Below are positions 34,277 through 46,339 of a stretch of 64,000 nt of DNA, piece by piece. The translations under genes were made by a program, and so were the position numbers. The notes under the pieces are model-generated. The model had not been told where the DNA came from, searched no databases, and saw nothing but the letters and a program-made list of their open reading frames with translations. The stretch comes from Tetragnatha versicolor (lineage: Eukaryota; Arthropoda; Arachnida; Araneae; Tetragnathidae). Position 1 is the first letter of the stretch; each line of letters opens with the position of its first letter. Location: contig JANDEH010000017.1 in the NCBI GenBank assembly GCA_024610705.1, forward strand, positions 7,957,501 through 8,021,500, written 5' to 3'.

Positions 34277-35922
34277 CAGGGTTCCCACCCACGGTTCACG
34301 TAATACCTGGAAAAGTTGGGTAATTTAAATTCGATCAAACAAAATCGGGAAATAGTCGGGGAAAACTGCTTATTTTTGCCTAAAACCTGGAAAATGATCA
34401 ATTTTTAATATCTTTGTCTCGTATTTGTATCTGGAAAAAAATGTATCTTAAATGGCCAGAATTATCCGAAAAATGCCGTATTTGACCACAGAGAAAAATC
34501 CTATCAGGGTCCAAAACGATATATTCAAAAGTTGGATGGATATGAGCAGGGGTCGAAGTTGTCCTATATATCCTATATTTTTCCAAAAACCTTGAAAAGC
34601 GTCCTATATTGTCCTATATTTTTGAAAATGCCCTATATGTCCTATATTTCTCATCTCAGGCGAAGTTTTCTTCAGTTTCCGCCGTTGATTGTTGTGAGAG
34701 TAATTGCTGAATAATGCCCGTAATTCGGCGTAATCCCAGCAATTTTCAGGATTCGCGCTTGCGCGCTATTGCAGATTTTTTACGTAAAATTGTGAAAGCG
34801 GGACGTAACTCCGGCAAAATATTGGGTCCGCGGGACCCCGAAAATTTCGAAAGAAAAGACGCAAAAAAATACGATTTTGGACAAGGAACGCAGTTTTGGC
34901 CAAGCTAAATCGGACCTGTTGGCTTCTGAAAACAGTAAAGTTGTTTTTTTACATCGCAATAACAACGCGAGACTCACGCGACCGTTTACGAAAGCGGTCG
35001 CAGGAGGAACGGAACACTCCGCGAGCAAAACGAATTTACGCGAGAAGTCGCGATTTTACGAGTTTTAACGCAATAAATTTTTTTCCTGGGAAATGATCTG
35101 TGAATTAAAAAAGAAAGGATTATTTGAAAAATTTTAAATTAGATCGTGGGCCACACAAATTGATGGTTCACGGGCCAAAGGTTGAGCATCTTCCAATTAG
35201 CAAAACTGGCTCAAGTAACTTTTACTTATTTCAGTAAGCTCTGCTGTAGAGAGGTCTCTCCTGCATAAAAAGAGTAACAACAAGCCTAAGAAATAATTGG
35301 GGGGAAACTAAGATAAATATAATTTAATGATAATATTTTTGCAAGGGTTAGTGCAAATATTGATATGTTTCAATCTGAATTTCAGAAAATTTATGAATGT
35401 TTTAAGTTTTTGTTTTATGAAAAAAAAAACTTTTTAATTGTCTATCTAGTCTAAAAACAGTTACCTTTCAGTGAATTTAAAGTTATTATCTGGAAAAATG
35501 TAAATAATGTATAGTTAAACCCTTTTTGGAGCGTCCTATATTTGTCCTATATTTTTTGTATAGAATGTCCTATATTTAATGAAGTAGTTACTTCTACCCC
35601 TGATATGAGGGCTCCACGAGGAACTATAAATGATTGATAGAGAGATCGGCAGTATATTTTGGTGACCAAACCTGTGATTGGCTGTCACTCAATCTTCTAT
35701 TTTCGAAGGAGAAGGAAACAATTTTTCTCAACCAATCAGGCTTTCCCCCCCGCCTCTCGTGACGTAGATACGATCGCAGCGCCAAGATAGCCCCATATCT
35801 ATCCAACTTTTCGATTTCCATTAGCACCTATGCTGACGGACTATCTGTTCTAGTACTCTGTGTATTTGACTAGGTTTTTGACCGAAAAATCGGGAAATTT
35901 TATTTCCAAATTGGGGACCCTG
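34277..35922. mobile_element. hAT-like element (CAGGGTTCCCACC ends) with nested insertion
   Basis: Left end CAGGGTTCCCACC, right end 'ttggggaccctg'. Adjacent sequence of the type 'acctggaaaagttgggtaattt' is shared with the shorter copy at 44484-44809. It is interrupted by the element 34549-35605. Target duplication not recognisable. Confidence 0.6.
34549..35605. mobile_element. CAGGGGTCGAAGTTGTCC element nested in the previous one
   Basis: Ends CAGGGGTCGAAGTTGTCC and an inverse-type 'gttacttctacccctg', with ATATGAG on both sides (34542-34548 and just after 35605). 'gtcctatat' repeats lie at both subtermini. Inside at 35143-35195 is a sequence resembling another hAT end ('cacgggccaaaggttgagca'). 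Confidence 0.7.
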
Positions 35923-35929
35923 CTTGTAA

Positions 35930-36310
35930 CATTTCCTTCCCGTGTGCCGTCGATTTAGCCCTCTGGCCATGTATTCCATTCGAATCCACCCAACCAAAAG
36001 CCCATCTCAGACATTCCATCCACCCCGATCAAAAACGGTCACCTCCACACAAAAAAAAGCCGCGCCACAACCAGAACAATGCCGCATTCCTTCCTCGCTT
36101 GGTTTACAGAGCAAACCCGTTTGTGCTCTCTCTGCCGTCCGCATCCTCTCTTCTTTCTCTCTCTCAAATGATGATAATAATACATAAAAATTCCACCACC
36201 GGGATGAAAAACCCTGTGGGAAACTCGCTGCTCGGAGTGCCGTACAGGTGTGTGACCCCCCTTTCGTTTGATCGGCCTCCAGCGAGACATGGCCTACTTG
36301 GGGGAAATAA
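35930..36310. promoter_or_regulatory. GC-rich intronic island
   Basis: Pyrimidine-rich, repeat-free stretch between transposons. Open frames run through on both strands without a domain. Candidate cis-regulatory sequence by composition only. Confidence 0.2.
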
Positions 36311-36892
36311 TGCTGTGTGTTTATCAATCTCTGGTCAAGGTATTGTTGTGTATGCGTTGCTTTATTGAAGTCATGTTTATCTGATGAGGTGCAGTTTGTA
36401 TCTTGCTTTTCGAAGACTTCGGAGTTCGTCTATCTGAATGAGATCGTAATGGTTGGTCAACGACCACTGTTCATTGGTGGACGAGATTGCTTTTTATGAA
36501 TATTTTCTTCAGTAAATAATTATAAGTAAAGCTTACTAAATTTTTGCCTTCTGTGCAGTAAGTTATACATTAGTGTTACGTTAGCAAAGTCTATTTTGAC
36601 ATCGGTTAAACATGAAAATGATCAGTTTTATACATATTTGTTGCAAATTTGGCGTAAGACGATCCTTTGCATGAGTAGAATCCAGGTATCGGCAGTCATA
36701 TTCAGTTGTGTAGTCTGTAGGTCCCTTACCATAAATAAAATACATCTTCTGCATTTGGGATAGTAAATTGCATTTTATTGGTATTTTTTAATAGATATGC
36801 AAAGCGAGAGCTAGCTTCATACCAATTTTTGATGTATTAAGTGCAATTTTTTGTTGACCTGTGTGAACACAGGAAAAGTAGTTACCCTCTTC

Positions 36893-37282
36893 CAGGAGCA
36901 GGATCCAGCACGGCTCCAAGGGGGGGCACTTTTCCAGACAAGATCCCCTAGTGGTACCATTGGGGGTATGGGGGTCCTCACCCAGAAAAAAAATTTAAAT
37001 ATGACGTGTAAAGTAGGGTTTTAACTCATTTTAGAAACGGTTTGAGTATAAGGGGGGCACTTTTCAACACTTACCTTTACTTTTTTACCCTAAATGTCAA
37101 AATTAGGTGATTTCCTATAAATAAACACTGAATACCTCACTTTGATATTACTGGGGGGTCCTCCTCCAGAAAAAATTTTGAAATTAGACCTGTAAAAGTT
37201 GGATTTTTACTCGTTTTTGAAAACCTTTTTGGGTCTCCAAGGGGGGCACTTTCCAGAGTGCCACCCCCTGGATCCGCCACTG
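36893..37282. mobile_element. GGATCC-ended hAT-like element with 8-bp duplication
   Basis: Starts CAGGAGCAGGATCCAGC, ends GGATCCGCCACTG, flanked by CCCTCTTC (36885-36892 and 37283-37290). Two G-rich modules inside (about 36965 and 37150). Confidence 0.85.
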
Positions 37283-37494
37283 CCCTCTTCCAAGTGTTTA
37301 ATAATTGAGAACTAAATTATTTTAATTTCATTTTTAAAAAATTTAGGTGGATGTGATTTTTCACAAAATTATTCTGGCAACTTTATTAATATCGAGCATT
37401 TTAAAGTAACAACATACAGGACCACCCAAGAAATTTTCCGTTCATCACAAAACGCCGCCCAATTTTAAACGCTCTCGTCGAAACACAACTGCCT

Positions 37495-37531
37495 CCCCAA
37501 CAATAGATCTCGGGCCCCCAACAATAGATCT
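37495..37531. repeat. Two 16-bp direct repeats with SOX-like cores
   Basis: 'ccccaacaatagatct' occurs at 37495-37510 and 37516-37531, separated by five bases. AACAAT is the SOX-family core motif. It lies in a GC-richer unique island (about 37400-37700). Confidence 0.6.
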
Positions 37532-37999
37532 TCATTTGAGACTGCTGGCATGACACAGGGGCGTAGGCGGTGTCTCTTCCTGCTCCGAAGAACAACTCAT
37601 TCATATAAATGAGCGATTTCTGTGGAAACAGAGGGAGAGGCATCTATGATGCGGCTGCGTTTTTCGGCGCCAGTTTTGTGGGTGGTGAAGAAGGAAGTCT
37701 GGGCCCTAAGTAAACTCTGAAACAATGCTGTTGTGAGTGATATGATCCGCGTTGACGGCAGTTTATCTTTGGGTTAGATATGTTATATTTCTTATCATAA
37801 ATATTTATTTTTTAGGCTATTTTGCCTGCTAGTTTTAATTCTAATTAATTACTTTGATTTCAGTTAATTTATGTTTGGGGAGAAGGAAATAAAGTGCCAT
37901 AACCAAAACTTGACGCTTTGAACTTTTTTTGCACATTTCATTTTTCTTAAGTAGAGGAGCGTACTAAGACATCTTTATGGATGATGTATAATTTAAATA

Positions 38000-38289
38000 C
38001 AGTAGAACCCCGATTATCCTTGAGAGGATGATCCGCGAGTGCCACGAAAGAAAATTTTTAATGATGAGAGCAAATTTTAGATGAAATGTAGAGCAAAGGT
38101 TTCTGCTGTACTGTACATATTTTAAAAGTTGCACATATCATGTTTTTTGTACAATAAAACATAGTTTTTATGCTGGAATATTTTTTTTCGTGTTTTCACC
38201 TCATTTTAGTCTTTTTTTGGGTTGTCCGCGAATTTCATTATCCGCGGTACCCTTGCCACCCCATTCCGCGGATAATAGAGGCTCTACTG
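38000..38289. mobile_element. Pogo/Tigger-like MITE, copy 1
   Basis: Ends CAGTAGAACCCCGATTATCC and the inverse of CAGTAGAGCCTCTATTATCC, flanked by TA. These ends are typical of pogo/Tigger elements. 290 bp, no coding capacity. Confidence 0.9.
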
Positions 38290-39195
38290 TACGTTGAAAA
38301 TAAAAATGTTTAGTTTAAAACTTAATAGCACATAAATTAATATTGTATATTGGATTCACGTTTTATCTTGTTCCTTGTTTAGATGTCGTGTGGGAGTTAT
38401 AAAACGCGCTAAGTTACAATCTGAAGTTTAATCGTCTGATCCAGTTTCGACTTCTAGGTAATATTTATCTGAAAAGATATTATCTTTAAATTTTTTACTA
38501 GTAGGTGGGTGGTTTGATAAGTAACGAGATTATATAGTTATCTAAGCAGCTTATGTATTCTCTAATATGAGAGTCATTGTTTTGGTCTCTCGACAATGCT
38601 ACCTTGAAAACTTCGGTTTAACAATCGGGTCAATGTAGCTGGAATGTAAACAAGATGTATATCTCCAAACAGAGCGGCCACCGATATGGAAAATTGAGAA
38701 AATATGGAATTATCAGGGAATTTAAAACTAATTTAAATTTAAACTAACTAAATTAATTAAAGTATTTCGATAAATAAATAAATCTGAATTCCGATAGAAC
38801 TATTTTTTAAGGGGACTATGTCTGGGTTTCAAAGTTAATCATACAGTTATTAATATTTCAGATTGAATTTTTAACTAAATTGTAATTTGTATAAAAATAA
38901 CTTTTTTTGTATTTCTTCTGTGATGAAGATTATAGAATTTAATTTAATAGTGTACAATCGGGGAATATTAAGTTAAAACCTGGAATTATCTGGGAAAATT
39001 ACTAAACTCAGCTGATGGCCACCCTGCCAAATCATTTAGGATGTTTTTACATCTTGTGTGTTTGTTATTGTTTACCTATGATCCTTGTAAAATAATTCAT
39101 TTAATTCCCGCATTTCTTAATTAATAATAACTAATCCTGTCCTTTAAAAGAAAAAAATCCATGCTTTAACTTCTCAGAAAAATCCTTTTTTGGTC
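38290..39195. other. AT-rich intron sequence with a possible degraded element
   Basis: 'gcggccaccgatatgg' at 38673 and 'gatggccaccctg' at 39026 may be decayed ends of an element; otherwise nothing. Confidence 0.35.
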
Positions 39196-39203
39196 GTATA
39201 CGT

Positions 39204-39502
39204 CAGTGGTCCCCAACCTTTTTACTGCCACGGACCTGTCAACTTTTGATAATTTTACCGTGGCCCACTGGGGGGGGCGTTGATTCCTTACATTCCAGAT
39301 TATTTTGATTTATTAATTTTAATTTAATTGTATTTAAACATGTTTTCAAAATAAAATACAATTGCATCAAAAAATAAATGTAAAGTGATTTATAATTCAT
39401 TTCATTCATTAATTTCGAGTTATAAACCCAGGAATTTAAATTCATTTTCAATGAAATGGTCGGCCCGGTACCGGTCCGCGGACCGGGGGTTGGAGACCAC
39501 TG
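39204..39502. mobile_element. 299-bp hAT MITE with duplication GTATACGT
   Basis: Ends CAGTGGTCCCCAACC and the inverse of CAGTGGTCTCCAACC; perfect 8-bp duplication GTATACGT (39196-39203 and 39503-39510). 'ccggtaccggtccgcgg' lies near the right end, as in many animal hAT elements. Confidence 0.92.
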
Positions 39503-39539
39503 GTATACGTGATGAATGATGTCTCCATCACAAATACTA

Positions 39540-39860
39540 CATACTATGCTCCATTCTCCAATCCGAAACTGCCATCTTTCCCCTCTTATTTACAAACACA
39601 CTCTCTCTAGAAACCCAAACAACGAGTGACGAAACGCCACCCATCAATGTCTCCCCCTTCCCCTTATCGCATTCCTAGGGGGTGCGGTTCTTGGAAGCCC
39701 GTCCTCGTTCCGCGAAGTGTCCCGGGCCACCTCTGGGGCGGAATGCGTTTGATCTCGCCCGAAAGCAGCGGGTCTAGTTTTCTTTTCGGTTTCCCCCACC
39801 CTGCTTGGCATTGATCGACACGCCTTGGTCGGATCGATTCTTTTTTTTTGAGAATGTATC
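39540..39860. promoter_or_regulatory. GC-rich intronic island
   Basis: Repeat-free, GC-richer stretch including 'gatcgattc'-like motifs at 39820-39890. Role inferred from composition only. Confidence 0.2.
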
Positions 39861-41535
39861 GATTCTATTTATGATCGATGTCCCGAATACGATCGTGAAG
39901 TTGTGCCGTTCCGTTGTATGGCTGTTATAATTTATGATTTAGTAGTGAAAATATTATTTCGTATAAGTTCGTGATATTGAACTTTTGATGTTTCAAAAAC
40001 ATTTATACATCTCGAAAAATATTTTTTTTCCTTTCAAGAAATAAAGTTCTAAATAATTTAATACTTCAAGTAATCTTTTTAATCCCGATATAGTAGCTGG
40101 AATTGTGCAATTTTTGCAATGAGCAATTTCGATTGAAGCGGCTGTATTAATTAAAATAATGAAAACTAATTAAAAATGTATATTTGCTTTAGAAAGAAAT
40201 TTTCCGGAAACATTTGTCGTTGATTGGCACGTTTCGACTAGAAAATTTTAAGTCTTTATTGAATACATTTTCAAAAAATGCGCGGAAACTGGAAACCATT
40301 CTAGTTAATTTCTCAATTTTTTTCGAAGCGAAAATATTTTTCAAAGAATTTTGAAAGACAATATTGGAATTTCGGAAAGTGGGATGTATGATGTAATTTT
40401 TGATTTTTCTTTGATCAAAATAAACAAATGTAGACTTATTGATATACTATATCCAAAAGTCTCTCTTAGTTACATGTGTGCCCATATAATCTGTGCTGCA
40501 ATATTAATTTTGGTATCAAAGCTGGGACTTGTACCATGTGACATACAGTGTCATTGTTTGCTTGAAATATTTCCTCTGTTAGTCTTTCTCTTCCGCATGA
40601 TCTTTTCTTTCTAACATCAAATTCCTCATCTTCATCTTATAAGTTTCCACTTTCAACTCACGATAATTTAGTGAATGAAGATGTGGATATTAATTTTCGG
40701 TTTTCTCTTTGCCAGAAACAATTGTTTGCCGTGTGTTCCACATCCTAACATCGGTTGGTTTTCAAAGTTAGAACAATCGGTGAATTGAAACTAATTTTAC
40801 AAGCTGCAAGTTAGTCGTGTGCATTTCATTTTTCATTGACGAAGAAATCCCCATCTGAAATGGACATTCGTTTTGTAATATAAAAGATTGATTTTTTAAT
40901 TGTAATAAAGCATTGTTGTTTTATTTGTTTTCCCTTATTTTGTTGTTCATAAGGATTATTATAGGTTAATTTAGATTGAAAAATTTCTTACAGTGGAGAA
41001 GTTTTGATAAAACTGTTAAGTTGTTTGAAATAATGATTAAGATAAATGAAATGCTGAACGAACGAATTAAACGTCTGAAATGAATTGAACACCTTAGGAG
41101 TACATTAATTTTCCTGAAAAATCTGGAAGCATATACGGAAAGAAAAAAATCACAGTTTCTGGACCTCTACTTATAAGTAGTTTTAACGGATATAAAATAA
41201 CATTATCTGCTCACAAAATTTTCTCCAAATATTTTCTGAAGATTAATTAAGCGCCCCCAATTCTTTTAATTTTGACTTGATATTATGACACACATTGTTC
41301 ACCTTAATATTGTGATGCTTCTTGAGCAGCAACAGTTGAAGACAATCTATTTTCTAAAAATATAAATAATTTCAGAGCAGTTCCAAAAGTCTAGTTTTCA
41401 GCGCTCGACGTGCGCCAAGTATGCATTTATAATTAGACATTATTAGTTAAATAGTTCAGACTAGTGAATAGGTTCTCTACTGAAAGGATTCTTCTGTATT
41501 CATTTGTATACAAACAAATACATAACTTTCTATCG
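39861..41535. other. Unique AT-rich intron sequence
   Basis: An 87-codon frame at 40351-40614 has a hydrophobic middle but no recognisable domain. Confidence 0.45.
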
Positions 41536-41763
41536 AGTCGCACCCAATAGACCGAAATACATCAGACCGAAGCGCCTTTTTCCCGACCGCCACTTAACCG
41601 AAAGACAACTTGCCCGAACGGGACATTTGGTCCCATAAAAATTAGAAACCAAGATGAAATGTCGGGACCAAACGACCCGTTCGGTCAAACGTCCTTTTCG
41701 GGCAAGTTGTCTTTCGGTCCTGTGGAGGTCGGGAAAGAGGCGCTTCGGTCTAACGAGACACCC
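41536..41763 (-). mobile_element. AGACCGAA inverted-repeat element, deleted copy
   Basis: Reverse orientation of 10285-10802 with the centre missing. It carries the GTCGC.CCCAATAGACCGAA end at left and the GTGTCTCGTTAGACCGAA end at right. Confidence 0.8.
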
Positions 41764-42250
41764 CTTTCTATCCTCCAATAATCCCAATCTCCACAAGCGC
41801 GTCCCTAGCAACCAGAGAGAGAGGATTGCTGAGGGGGTAGACACGCGAATGCCGACCCTCCTTCGGAAGAATTTCGAAACCAAGCAGACAGGTGAAAGAG
41901 GCAACTTTTTCATCCATCCTTCTTCCATCCACTTTGTCCGCCGATCTGGATGAAGTAGATAGAATCCGGCTTCTCGGAACTCGCTGTCGATGGCGCATTC
42001 CTTTCCTCCGTTTCGGCCAATGGGAGTCGAGTGGAATATTCTATTCTCACGAGGTCGTGTCCTCTCTTCGGGTGGGTGGGGGCAGAGGGAAATGGGAATT
42101 TTTTTTTGCCTCTCCACCTTTTTATGGGCCTGTAATTGTCGCTTTTCCGCGAAACATAAAAAAGGCCGACTCGAGCTGTGGTCATTGTAGTTTTCATTGA
42201 GGACGGGAGTGAGCTATTTATGAATAAGTGCACTGGAGGTGATGTAATTA
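41764..42250. promoter_or_regulatory. GC-rich intronic island
   Basis: Repeat-free, GC-richer. Long antisense open frames (up to 195 codons at 41530-42117) run through it and into the neighbouring transposon, so they are not credible genes. Candidate regulatory DNA by composition only. Confidence 0.2.
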
Positions 42251-42632
42251 CAGGATTTGAGATGTTGAGTTTTTTTTTTATTCTAGGGATGGGTTTAACG
42301 TATTGAGGTACTGACAGGGATGTAAAATCATGTCTTGTTTGGAGCAGAATAATGTTCTCAAAATGAGATAAAATCCTACTTTTACAAGTCAAATTTCAAA
42401 AAAATTTCTGGAGAAGGTCCCCCTCAGCCGTACCACATGGAGATCCTGCATGATACCTTTTAAAACATTCCCAATATTTTGTGTCAAAAGAAAGGTGATG
42501 ATCTGGAAAAGTGCCCCTCTTGGAGCCATGCTGGATCCGCGCCTGTTAAAAACTCATAATACAAATAGTATTAGCAGTTCAAAACATTGCTACATGGTTG
42601 TTTCTACAGTCTGATTGGAACAGTGTTGTAAT

Positions 42633-43128
42633 CAGGGTTGCTGATTTTTTTGATTTAAAAAAAATAAAAAAAATCGGATTTATTTGATTTAAATCGGACT
42701 TTTTTGATTTAAATCAGATTTTTTTGATTTAAATGAATTACTAGCTCTGAACTTCCTGAAACTGGGCAAGCTTAGGATAAAAATCATTCACATGCTTGTA
42801 TTTTAAAAAGTTGATGTACCAAATAAAAAAATTGAAATATTTTAATTCTTGTTTAGTTTATCACAATTATTGATTCCAAACACTGCTATTTACCCCTTTT
42901 CGTCATAAATATTTTTGTTACTGGCAGCAGAATTTTATGTTATTTTATACATATCTAGCAGAATTTAAAAAAATATTTAATGGAAATAATCTTGCAAACC
43001 ATTTTAAAGCATACAACTATTTTTTTTTATTTAAATTGTGGCAGTTAAACATTTTTGATTTGAATCAGATGATTTTTTAAAAAAAATCAAGTGATTTAAA
43101 TGAAGTTGATTTAAATCAAGCAACCCTG
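42633..43128. mobile_element. hAT element with duplication GTTGTAAT
   Basis: Ends CAGGGTTGC / GCAACCCTG with multiple subterminal 'gatttaaatc' repeats. Perfect 8-bp duplication GTTGTAAT (42625-42632 and 43129-43136). 496 bp, non-coding. Confidence 0.92.
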
Positions 43129-43224
43129 GTTGTAATTGGAACAAAATTAAATATTTCGGGGGGTCTGGACTTTAATTTTTTCACTTTTTCTTATCGTTTT
43201 AAGAAACCAAAAATCCCGATGTTT

Positions 43225-43361
43225 CAGTTTCCCAACGTGGGGCGCACCCCCACCGCCACCAGGTTTTATTTAATTTCCAAGAAGGATGTTCGAAAAAAAG
43301 ACATGGGGGCATGGAAAATTTAGAAAGGCTTTGGTGGGGGGAAAAAGGTTGGGAAACACTG
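43225..43361. mobile_element. hAT-type element, copy 4, internally deleted
   Basis: Left end like CAGTGTTTCCCAAC with a 3-base loss, right end 'aaaggttgggaaacactg' intact. Only 137 bp remain of about 710. Confidence 0.8.
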
Positions 43362-43370
43362 ATCTAAATA

Positions 43371-43675
43371 CAGTAGAACCCGGATGATCCACGGTACGGA
43401 TTATCCGCGAGTGCCACGAAAGAAATTTTTAATGATAAGAGCAAATTTTAGATGAAATTAGAGAGATTTTAGATGTAGAGCAAATGTTTCTGCTGTACTG
43501 TACATATTTTAAAAGTTTTACAAATCATGTTTTTTGTACAATAAAACATAGTTTTTATGCTGAAATATTTTTTCGCGTTTTCACCTCATTTTTAGCCTTT
43601 TTTCGGGTTATCCGCGATTTTCACTATCCGCGGTACCCTTGCCACCCAATTCCGCGGATAATCGAGGCTCTACTG
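43371..43675. mobile_element. Pogo/Tigger-like MITE, copy 2
   Basis: Ends CAGTAGAACCCGGATGATCC and the inverse of CAGTAGAGCCTCGATTATCC, flanked by TA (43369-43370, 43676-43677). Similar along its length to 38000-38289. Sits 9 bases from the hAT remnant before it. Confidence 0.9.
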
Positions 43676-44483
43676 TATATTGGGAGACGGCGTCCCTCCA
43701 ATATCAGCACTGGAAGCTGAGCTATGCCTATTGATAGTCAAAAAAGAAAATTACATATGACTTTTTGAGGAAAATGTATCAACAAACCCCCCATTCTCAT
43801 CCTCTGGATACTATTATGACATGACAGTGGTACTGGTATTAGTTTTTAAACCACAAAACTGTGAAAAAACCTTCATGTGTGAAATCAAATCAGTCTTCTA
43901 AATCTAAGTAGACACTATTTGAGATCAAAGTTTGTTGCCTCCATTTTTCGATCTGTGATATTTGGATCTAGTTAAACTTGTTTTGTAGGTCTATCAGCTT
44001 TGAACTTATTCTGAAATAAGATTAAATCTGTATAAAGTGATTAGTTAATCGTGTGGTTTTTCTCTTTTACTTTCTGTGTTTGGAGTTTATCTTTTTGGAA
44101 TCAGTCATTGAACCCAATTTTTTTTTTCAAAATCTGGAAAATAATTCTGAATTTAAAAAAGTACGTATAAACAGAAGGAGGGAAATAATCTGAAATCTAA
44201 AAAGCAAAATTAAAGAACACGTTACTGAGATAATTACATCTTGCACAATCCTGATATTTATTCAGTGGTTGATCCAGGATTTGGTTCTGAGAGGGGATAA
44301 GAATTGTTTAAATTGAGAATTAAATAATCTGTATGAGAGAGATCTTCTAAGTTTAAGAAAGGAAACGATCGAGTTTCAAGCTCTAAAAGAAGTAGGCCCA
44401 TCCCCAGAAAAATTCGAAATTTGACTCTAAACAAGGATTTAGCTGGTTTTGCTACGTCTAATCCAAATTTCAGGCTCAACCAG
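43676..44483. other. Intron sequence with a solitary element end
   Basis: 'cagtggttgatccaggattt' at 44265 is an end of the GGCGGATCCAG family, with a G-rich module at 44385. Otherwise unique. Confidence 0.4.
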
Positions 44484-44809
44484 TGTTCTCACAGGTCAGG
44501 GAATTTGAAAAAGTTGGAGGAATTTTAATTTTACTAAAAAAAGTCTCGGGGAAAATTGCTTATTTTGCCAAATCTTGAAAAATTATACAGATTATCTGGA
44601 AAATGACTTTTAATGTTTGAGTCTCATTTTTGGATCTAGAAATTAATATAAATTGACTATTATTTATTGAAAATACGTATATGCTTAAAGAAAAACAAGA
44701 AATATCTTTAATAATGTAGTGCGAACTGCTAGTGTTTTGACCGAAAATTCTACAAAATTGACACGGAAACGTCAGGGAATTGTATTTTTAAAATTAAGTG
44801 GGAACCCTG
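44484..44809. mobile_element. hAT-like element related to 34277-35922
   Basis: Left 'cagtgttctcacaggtcagg' and right 'gtgggaaccctg' ends; the interior shares 'gaaaaagttgg' and 'aaatcttgaaaaatta' type sequence with the larger copy. Confidence 0.55.
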
Positions 44810-44929
44810 CGTTACATTTTCATGAATTTATTTTTTGGTAGAATTTGTATTTATATAGCTGAACTTTTTTACATCAAGAAGTCCTTGTCGCAGTTGGTAG
44901 TCAAACCTTCATTAATGAATCCCGCATTT

Positions 44930-45260
44930 CCTAAAAAAAAAAAATCGGAAATTATTCCTTCCATTCAAAAACGATCCGATACCGAGTTGTACGTCTCATC
45001 CGTAGTGAGTGTTTGCTCGCCACTGCGCATGCCCGTCAGCCTTCATTCATTGCTCCGATCCGGCGTAGAAGAGGGGAGGGGGATATTCCACACCCTGTCG
45101 TGGGAAAGTTCGGCGGTGTGGTGGCCGCGGAATTCGTTCGGTTTGCCTTCCCTTCGTCCGATGGCAAATAAACCGGTCTGCGTGGGTGGGATCTTCAAGA
45201 GGCAGTGAGGTTTTCGGTTCTTTTTGTTCTTTCTTCAGCACCCCCAACCTGTCTTTGCAT
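44930..45260. promoter_or_regulatory. GC-rich intronic island
   Basis: Repeat-free and clearly GC-richer than the flanks, with open frames on both strands (44798-45208 plus, 45047-45268 minus) that have no domain. Candidate regulatory DNA by composition only. Confidence 0.2.
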
Positions 45261-45333
45261 AGTAGCAATTCATTCTGAAGAGATATATCAGTAAAATCTC
45301 GTAGTGGAAAAAGGAGGGGGTGTTTAAAAGTAT

Positions 45334-45584
45334 CAGGGGTTCATCTAGAGAGAAATTTTGTCCGTTTCAGGACCCTTCACAAAATTCCTGTTCCCTCTAA
45401 AGAAATTGTTTTCAGATTGCGTGTTTTGATCATTTTAGAATGGAATATTCCAGTTTTGGGGCCATTTTAAAAGTTGTGAATGCTGTTTTTGTACTACAAA
45501 CCCTTCGTTTTCACAAAATTTCATATGATTTTCCACAAAATTCCTGAAACAGGACCCTGGCAGAAAAATCTGGATGAACCTCTG
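45334..45584. mobile_element. CAGGGGTTCATCTAGA-family element, copy 2
   Basis: Ends CAGGGGTTCATCTAGA and the inverse of CAGAGGTTCATCCAGA. AGTAT is shared by both flanks. Related to 25941-26279. Confidence 0.7.
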
Positions 45585-46339
45585 AGTATGAAATTTTTGT
45601 CACGAAGAAACTAGTGTAGTGAAGTAGTTCCTGTAGCTATTTTATTGAATACTGATGATCAGAGGTGGACATTCTCATGATTAGACTAATTTTTTTGAAT
45701 GATAAACCAATATCCAACGCCTTTATGTATGTTGGTCCTATGTAATCAGTACCACTTTTAGTATTTTTCTTTTAGTTTGGATGTAATAAAATAATATGTT
45801 ATATGTTTGGGAAGATGCACGCGTTAGTAAATTTTCTTTTAGTATAATATAAACTTGCATGTTTCTTATACTTGGATCATAGAATATCCCTTACTTCTTT
45901 AATGCTTTCATTTGGATTTGATTAGGTGTGTTTCTAGTATTTTAAAAGCATTTTTTCGCATACGAAACTCAAAGTTCGGTGAGGGATACAAATAATATAA
46001 TACTTTAAAATGCAAATATTAACAAGTAATAATTATTTTTTTCTTTAATAATGGATACCTCAAAAGTCTTACTTTTTTTAAATAGGGAGGATAATTTTCT
46101 TTAATTAAGAGACCTGGTAAAACTAAAATAATTTAAAGAAACTGCTTCCATCCAAAGGGTGATCCAGGGGGTGGGGCTTTGGTGATGATGCCCCCTAGGA
46201 TTAAGTCTCCAATTTTTAAAAAAATTCCACTTTTTTATGCGAACAGACACAAAGGAGTTTATGATGTAACAGCAAGAGAAATCCTTCAAAATTTGAAAAT
46301 TAAATCCTTTTACCCCTCCTAGTGAAAAAAAATCTTGGA
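45585..46339. other. AT-rich intron sequence
   Basis: 'gggtgatccagggggtgggg' at 46157 looks like an element end without a clear partner. No gene. Confidence 0.45.

Noticed and set aside
41530..42117. 195-codon minus-strand open frame
   Set aside because: It runs across a transposon end into a GC-rich island and has no domain; GC-rich sequence gives long chance frames.
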